Assembly (NCBI GenBank): GCA_005888335.1
Contig: VAWY01000122.1
Span: forward strand, 19,125-83,124
Reading direction: 5' to 3'
DNA from: Actinomycetota bacterium
GTDB taxonomy: Bacteria > Actinomycetota > Thermoleophilia > Solirubrobacterales > Solirubrobacteraceae
Length of the DNA stretch: 64,000 nt
Part shown: in pieces, positions 60,066-64,000 of the stretch
How the letters are laid out: each line of letters opens with the position of its first letter
Position numbering within the stretch: the first letter of the stretch is position 1
Position numbers and translations under genes: made by a program
The notes under the pieces: model-generated
The model's database searches: none
Told to the model about the DNA's origin: nothing
The model's input: only the letters and a program-made list of their open reading frames with translations

Positions 60066-60139
60066 GGTGAGCGACGGGACTCGAACCCGCGACCACCTGG
60101 ACCACAACCAGGAGCTCTACCAGCTGAGCTACGCCCACC
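60066..60139 (-). tRNA. tRNA-His (anticodon GTG)
   Basis: The acceptor stem GTGGGCG pairs with CGCTCAC. The anticodon loop is TTGTGGT in stem CCTGG/CCAGG, and the T-loop is TTCGAGT. The extra G-1 is encoded and faces C73, the hallmark of histidine tRNAs. Confidence 0.96.
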
Positions 60140-60167
60140 ACGTGCGAGCTCAATCTACCGCCTGAGG

Positions 60168-60173
60168 TAGCGT
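60168..60173 (+). promoter_or_regulatory. -10 box of the MBL-PAS-MBL operon
   Basis: TAGCGT is followed by 9 nt and ATG 60183; no ribosome binding site. Confidence 0.45.
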
Positions 60174-60182
60174 CCCGGCCCG

Positions 60183-60917
60183 ATGACGCAGATCGTCGAG
60201 GGCGTCCACCGCCTGGGCACCGCGCTCGTCAACTTCTACCTCGTCGAGGACGGCGGGCGGTACACGCTCGTCGACGCGGGCCTGCCCGGCTACTTCGACG
60301 GCCTGCAGGAGGCGCTCGAGGCGCGCGGCAAGGGGCTCGACGCGCTCGACGCCGTCGTCCTCACGCACGCGCACAACGACCACATCGGCGTGGCCGAGCG
60401 CGTGCGCACCGCCGCGGGCGTGCCCGTGTACGTTCACGGCGACGACGCCGACATGGCGCGCACCGGCAAGCTGCCCCGCCGCGAAGGAAGCCTCCTGCCC
60501 TACCTGGTCCGCCCGACGGCGATCAAGCTCATCGCCCACATGGCGGCCAACGGCGGGGCGCGGCCGCCGCGGATCCGCGAGGTCACGACGTTCGCCGACG
60601 GCGAGGTCCTCGACGTCCCCGGCCGTCCGCGGATCGTCGCGACGCCCGGCCACACCGACGGGCACTGCTCGGTGCACTTCGAGCAGCACGGCGTCCTGTT
60701 CACCGGCGACGCGCTCTGCTCGCGCAACCCGCTGACAGGCCGCGTGGGCCCGCAGGTGATGCCGCCGGCGTTCAACACGTCGACGCAGCGCGCGCTCGCC
60801 TCGCTCGACCGGATCGCCGGCCTGGCCGTGTCCCACCTGCTCTTCGGGCACGGCGAGCCGTGGACCGACGGCGCCCGTTCGGCGGTCGAGCGCGCCCGCG
60901 AGCTCGGCCCCAGCTGA
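60183..60917 (+). CDS. Metallo-beta-lactamase-fold hydrolase
   Basis: A 244-residue MBL-fold enzyme with the metal motif THAHNDH (near residue 61), a later His in ATPGHTDGH, and GDAL. The group includes glyoxalase II-like and quorum-lactonase-like enzymes; the substrate is unknown. It is the first gene of a compact three-gene operon. Confidence 0.85.
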   Translation: MTQIVEGVHRLGTALVNFYLVEDGGRYTLVDAGLPGYFDGLQEALEARGKGLDALDAVVLTHAHNDHIGVAERVRTAAGVPVYVHGDDADMARTGKLPRREGSLLPYLVRPTAIKLIAHMAANGGARPPRIREVTTFADGEVLDVPGRPRIVATPGHTDGHCSVHFEQHGVLFTGDALCSRNPLTGRVGPQVMPPAFNTSTQRALASLDRIAGLAVSHLLFGHGEPWTDGARSAVERARELGPS

Positions 60918-60918
60918 C

Positions 60919-61311
60919 GTGGCGCGCGCCAACCAGCCGCTCGCCCTCATCCTCGCGCGCAACCTCGCGGCCAGCATCACGGTCCCCGCGTTCATCACCG
61001 ACCCCGAGGGGATCGTGATCTTCTACAACGAGGCGGCGGGCGAGCTGCTCGGCCGGCGCTTCGAGGAGACGGGCCGGCTGTCGCGCGAGGAGTGGCAGGC
61101 GATCGGCCCGGTCGACGAGGAGGGCAAGCCGCTCGAGACCGGCGCCCCGCTGACGACGGCGCTCAAGCAGAACCGGCCGTCGCACGAGCGCTTCCGCATC
61201 TGCACGGACACGCGGGGCGTGGTGATGGTCGAGACCAGCGCGCTGCCCCTGACGGGTCCCGACGGCTTCCACGGCGCCCTCGTGGTCTTCTGGCCCTCGA
61301 AGGACGCGTAG
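60919..61311 (+). CDS. Stand-alone PAS-domain protein
   Basis: A 130-residue protein with a PAS fold: AFITDPEGIVIFYNEAAGELLG near residue 24 (shown in part), then a strand TSALPLTGPDGFHGALVVFW. It has no output domain, so it probably senses a small molecule and acts on a partner. GTG starts one base after the upstream stop, and its TAG overlaps the next GTG. Confidence 0.8.
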   Translation: MARANQPLALILARNLAASITVPAFITDPEGIVIFYNEAAGELLGRRFEETGRLSREEWQAIGPVDEEGKPLETGAPLTTALKQNRPSHERFRICTDTRGVVMVETSALPLTGPDGFHGALVVFWPSKDA

Positions 61312-62159
61312 TGCGGGTCTCGTTCTGGGGCGTCCGCGGGTCGGTGCCCGTGGCCGACCGCGCGGCGCTCGGCTACGGCGGCAACACGTCGTGCGTCGCC
61401 GTGCGCCTGCGCGACGGCAGCCGTCTGGTGCTCGACGCCGGGACCGGCATCCGCGACCTCGGCCTCGCGCTGGCCGGGGTGCGCGACGAGATCCACATCC
61501 TGCTGACCCATCTGCACCTCGACCACATCATGGGCCTGCTGTTCTTCGCGCCGCTGTTCGACCCGCAGTCGCGCGTGACGGTCTGGGGACCGCCCGACCC
61601 GAGCGTGGGGCTGCGGCGCCGGCTGGCGCGCTACCTGTCGGCGCCGCTGTCGCCGATCGAGATCCGCGAGCTGCCGGCGCAGATGGAGTTCCGCATGGTC
61701 CCGAGCGAATCGTTCCGGCTGGGCTCGGCCGAGATCGAGGCGGCGCTGGTCAATCACCGCGGCCCCACGCTCGGCTACCGCGTGACCGACGGCGACGCGG
61801 TCCTCGCGTACATCCCCGACCACGAGCCCGCGCTCGGCCAGAACCTCGAGCGCGACGCCCCGGAGTGGATCTCGGGCTGGGCGCTCGCGTGCACGGCGTC
61901 GCTGCTGATCCACGACGCGCAGTACACGGCCGAGGAGTACGAGGGCACGCGCGGCTGGGGACACTCGACCGTCCACGACGCGCTCGCCTTCGCGCGGCGC
62001 GTCGAGGCCGAGCGCGTGGCGCTGTTCCACCACGACCCCACGCACGACGACGCGCGCCTGGACGCGATCGCCGCCGAGGCGGCACAGGCCTGGTCGGCTC
62101 GCGCCGGCGACGCGAGCGCGGTGTTCGTCTCGCGCGAGCGCGACGTGCTCGAGCTGTAG
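61311..62159 (+). CDS. Metallo-beta-lactamase-fold phosphodiesterase-like protein
   Basis: A 282-residue enzyme starting with the group pattern SFWGVRGSVPV and GGNTSC, then THLHLDH and a late IHDAQY and HHDP. These features are shared with cyclic-nucleotide phosphodiesterase/PqsE-like MBL proteins. The GTG start overlaps the PAS gene stop (TAGTG), giving tight coupling. Confidence 0.85.
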   Translation: MRVSFWGVRGSVPVADRAALGYGGNTSCVAVRLRDGSRLVLDAGTGIRDLGLALAGVRDEIHILLTHLHLDHIMGLLFFAPLFDPQSRVTVWGPPDPSVGLRRRLARYLSAPLSPIEIRELPAQMEFRMVPSESFRLGSAEIEAALVNHRGPTLGYRVTDGDAVLAYIPDHEPALGQNLERDAPEWISGWALACTASLLIHDAQYTAEEYEGTRGWGHSTVHDALAFARRVEAERVALFHHDPTHDDARLDAIAAEAAQAWSARAGDASAVFVSRERDVLEL

Positions 62160-62193
62160 CGCCCAGCGGCGCCGAGCCGCCTGGACACATGTC

Positions 62194-62272
62194 CGAGGGT
62201 CCCGCCGCGCGGGAGCGGGAACGACTGACCGCGGCTCTCCCGGCCCGCCGCTCCCCCTCCGAAGGACCCTCG
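62194..62272 (+). promoter_or_regulatory. Long inverted repeat over the ribosome binding site of the zincin gene
   Basis: CGAGGGTCC (62194-62202) pairs with GGACCCTCG (62264-62272), and GGGAGCGG (62211-62218) with CCGCTCCC (62248-62255). The outer 3' arm ends one base before the TTG start and includes part of the GAAGGA ribosome binding site, so folding could block translation. Confidence 0.45.
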
Positions 62273-62273
62273 C

Positions 62274-62828
62274 TTGCGCCTCACCCCGGCGCGCGTGCTC
62301 GCGCTCGCGCTCACCGCTGCCCTGTTCGCCTTTGCCGCGCCCGCGCGCGCGACGACGCTCGTCCTGCCCGACGGCACGGCGGGTCCCCAGCCCTACCAGT
62401 CGTGGGTGGACCGCTCGCTGGTGCCGACGCCCCCCGGCCCGGTCACGCTGCACCTGGCGCCGTGCCCGTACCAGTGGGACGGCGGCGTGGCCTGCGCCGA
62501 CGCGGCCAAGCACGAGATCTACCTCGGCCCGGGCGGCCGCGGCCGCGAGATCTTCCTGCACGAGCTCGGGCACGTCTTCGACGCCGAGGTGATGACCGCC
62601 GCCGCGCGGTCGCGCTTCGCCGCCGCGCTCGGCCTGCGCGGCGCCTGGAGCGACGAGAGCCTCACCTCCGCGCCGCTGGAGATGTTCGCCGACGCCTACA
62701 GCCTGTGCGCGCGCTTCCGGACCATCCGCACCGTGTACTACGCGCCCAACGGCTACGCGCCCGGCCCGCGCGAGCACCGCCGCGCCTGCGCGCTGATCCG
62801 TCAGTCGGCCGGGGTCAGCGCCGGGTGA
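62274..62828 (+). CDS. Secreted zincin-like protein
   Basis: A 184-residue protein with a signal peptide (residues 1-26, ending ARA). The motif HELGHVFD near residue 98 is a zincin HExxH-type site, and FADAYSLCA downstream could supply a third ligand. Cys pairs suggest disulfides. It is probably a small metalloprotease-like exported protein; the rest is short for an active protease. The start is TTG after a hairpin. Confidence 0.7.
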   Translation: MRLTPARVLALALTAALFAFAAPARATTLVLPDGTAGPQPYQSWVDRSLVPTPPGPVTLHLAPCPYQWDGGVACADAAKHEIYLGPGGRGREIFLHELGHVFDAEVMTAAARSRFAAALGLRGAWSDESLTSAPLEMFADAYSLCARFRTIRTVYYAPNGYAPGPREHRRACALIRQSAGVSAG

Positions 62829-63912
62829 GCGTCACGTTGGCGCCGAGGACCCGGTCGATGCCGCGGATGGTCACCCTCACCCCGTAGCGACCGGCCTTCA
62901 GGCGCTTCACGCTGCGCGGCCGGAACAGGACGTGCACCCGCGTGAGCCGGCCGGTGGCGAAGCGCACGCTGACACGCTGGCGGGCCACGACGCGGCGGCC
63001 GCGCAGCAGCTCGACGGTCACCCGCCGCACGCCGGCGTCGGCACGGAGCGCCATGCACAGCCCGGTGCGGCGGACGGTCGACAGCTTGATGCTCGATGCG
63101 CATGCCCGGGCGCTGCGCGACGGCGTGGGCGCGGGGCAGCCGCTGTTGGCCAGGACGCCGGGCGTCGTCGGGCACAGGTCCGACGCGTCCGGGATGCCGT
63201 CGCCGTCGGTGTCCGTCGGCGAGGGCGCGGGCGTGACCGTCGCCGAGCCGGGGTCGAGGATGATCGACCGGCCCTCGTGGACGACGGTCACGACGAGCCG
63301 GAACGGGCCCGGCGTCGTGTAGGTGTGCGTTCCCCCGACCTGGAACTGCCCGTTGCTTCCGGTGATCTGGCCGGGCGTCGCCGGCGTCCCGTCGCCCCAG
63401 TCGATCGAGGCGGAGAAGTCCCCCTGCTGGGAGAGCTTGTTGTCGTCGACGATCTCGGCGACCTGGCCGGCGAACTGCTGCGTCGCGCTCGCCTGGATGT
63501 CGCCCGCCTTCCCGGCGACGGGGGCGTCGGCGATCGTCGCGGTCCCGCCGACCGGCGATGAGCACGCGGCCCCCTTGCAGATGGTGACCGTGTAGTCGAA
63601 CGACCCGGCGTGCGCGTAGACGTGGTCGGCGGCCGCGTCGTAGGTGCAGCTGCCCGGGGGGTCGGCCAGCGACTTGACGACCGCGGCCAGCGAGGATGTC
63701 TCGCCGGGTCCCCAGTTGACCGTGATCTGGTAGGCGCCGGTGCTGCACGCCCCGGAGTCCTGGAACGTGACGACGCGCGGGCTGCCGAGCGTCTTGCCCT
63801 CGACGCCCGCGACCGGCTTCGCGTTGAAGACGATGACCTGCGCCGAGACCGGTCCTGCCATGCCGAGCACCAGCCCGACCGCCAGGGCCGCAGTGACACT
63901 CCGTCGCCTCAT
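62815..63912 (-). CDS. Secreted PKD-like / type 3 repeat surface protein
   Basis: A 365-residue protein with a signal peptide (residues 1-24, ending VSA). PKD-like beta domains include SIDWGDGTPATPG and THTYTTPGPF. One calcium-binding type 3 motif follows (DTDGDGIPDASDLCP), and then a beta module ending LKAGRYGVRVTIRG, similar to the end of the Asp-box protein at 11795-15469. A perfect ribosome binding site AAGGAGGT precedes the ATG. The 3' end overlaps the zincin gene by 14 bp. Confidence 0.8.
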   Translation of the reverse strand: MRRRSVTAALAVGLVLGMAGPVSAQVIVFNAKPVAGVEGKTLGSPRVVTFQDSGACSTGAYQITVNWGPGETSSLAAVVKSLADPPGSCTYDAAADHVYAHAGSFDYTVTICKGAACSSPVGGTATIADAPVAGKAGDIQASATQQFAGQVAEIVDDNKLSQQGDFSASIDWGDGTPATPGQITGSNGQFQVGGTHTYTTPGPFRLVVTVVHEGRSIILDPGSATVTPAPSPTDTDGDGIPDASDLCPTTPGVLANSGCPAPTPSRSARACASSIKLSTVRRTGLCMALRADAGVRRVTVELLRGRRVVARQRVSVRFATGRLTRVHVLFRPRSVKRLKAGRYGVRVTIRGIDRVLGANVTLTRR

Positions 63913-63965
63913 CCGGGACCTCCTTGCCGTACAGGCACCCTAGATCCGGAGCGACGAGGCCCCGT

Positions 63966-63981
63966 GGGGAGGTTCCTCCCC
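63966..63981. repeat. 16-bp inverted repeat upstream of the PKD-like gene
   Basis: GGGGAGG-TT-CCTCCCC, about 54 bp before the start codon. It could be a repressor site or the end of a terminator for a gene beyond the window. Confidence 0.4.
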
Positions 63982-64000
63982 ATTGTCATGCCCCGGGCAG

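Noticed and set aside
62194..62272. Leader of the zincin gene as a ydaO (c-di-AMP) riboswitch
   Set aside because: Secreted-protein genes in actinobacteria often have one, but the conserved ydaO sequence blocks are not visible here.

Overview
The window is chromosomal DNA from a very GC-rich actinobacterium-like bacterium. The mix of a Gram-positive cell-shape and protein-quality gene order, HadA/HadB-like dehydratases, an Asp-box secreted protein and low-complexity secreted proteins fits the Thermoleophilia (Solirubrobacterales: Solirubrobacter, Conexibacter, Patulibacter and relatives). That placement is inference; no rRNA gene is present. Nearly all sequence is coding, mostly on the minus strand. 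No CRISPR array, insertion sequence or prophage was seen.

Region 1 (1-7.5 kb) is an acetate-activation locus. Two paralogous acetyl-CoA synthetase genes (the first cut by the window edge) flank a GNAT/acyl-CoA-synthetase protein acetyltransferase and a zinc deacetylase of the AcuC/HDAC family. These are the writer and eraser of the lysine acetylation that switches Acs off. An 81-residue twin-motif protein and a phasin-like protein lie between them. Region 2 (7.5-20 kb) is mixed: FHA protein, a MaoC/HadA-HadB pair, galactokinase, an SDR, YjbQ, MscL, a 1224-residue secreted Asp-box protein, LepA, a degenerate GGDEF protein, MurJ and ribosomal protein S20.

Region 3 (20-29 kb) holds natural-transformation genes. 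comEC (coupled to holA) and comEA are each preceded by the same 70-bp promoter block. A GroES-like protein, an orphan GltD-like subunit, a LOG-like protein and a YihY/BrkB membrane protein surround them. Region 4 (29-57 kb) is a long, tightly packed minus-strand superoperon, read tig, clpP, clpX, valS, folC, ndk, maf, mreB, mreC, mreD, mrdA, rodA, rng, rplU, rpmA, obgE, proB, proA, nadD, rsfS. leuS, an epoxide-hydrolase-like gene, a coiled-coil gene and a PD-(D/E)XK nuclease gene that runs in frame through tRNA-Ala adjoin it. Region 5 (57-64 kb) carries secreted proteins, a STAS protein, a ferritin-like protein with a Ser-repeat tail, a GAF remnant, tRNA-His, two metallo-beta-lactamase-fold enzymes around a PAS protein, a secreted zincin-like protein and a PKD-like secreted protein.

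The most unusual signal is a dispersed 166-199 bp element, one copy before galK and one between ndk and maf. It is nearly identical in its core, but its terminal 19-20 bp helix and an internal hairpin differ by paired, compensating changes, as expected of a structured RNA. Many genes also have a TAnnnT -10 box only 6-11 nt before the start codon (leaderless mRNAs). In two divergent pairs the two -10 boxes overlap on a shared TA.
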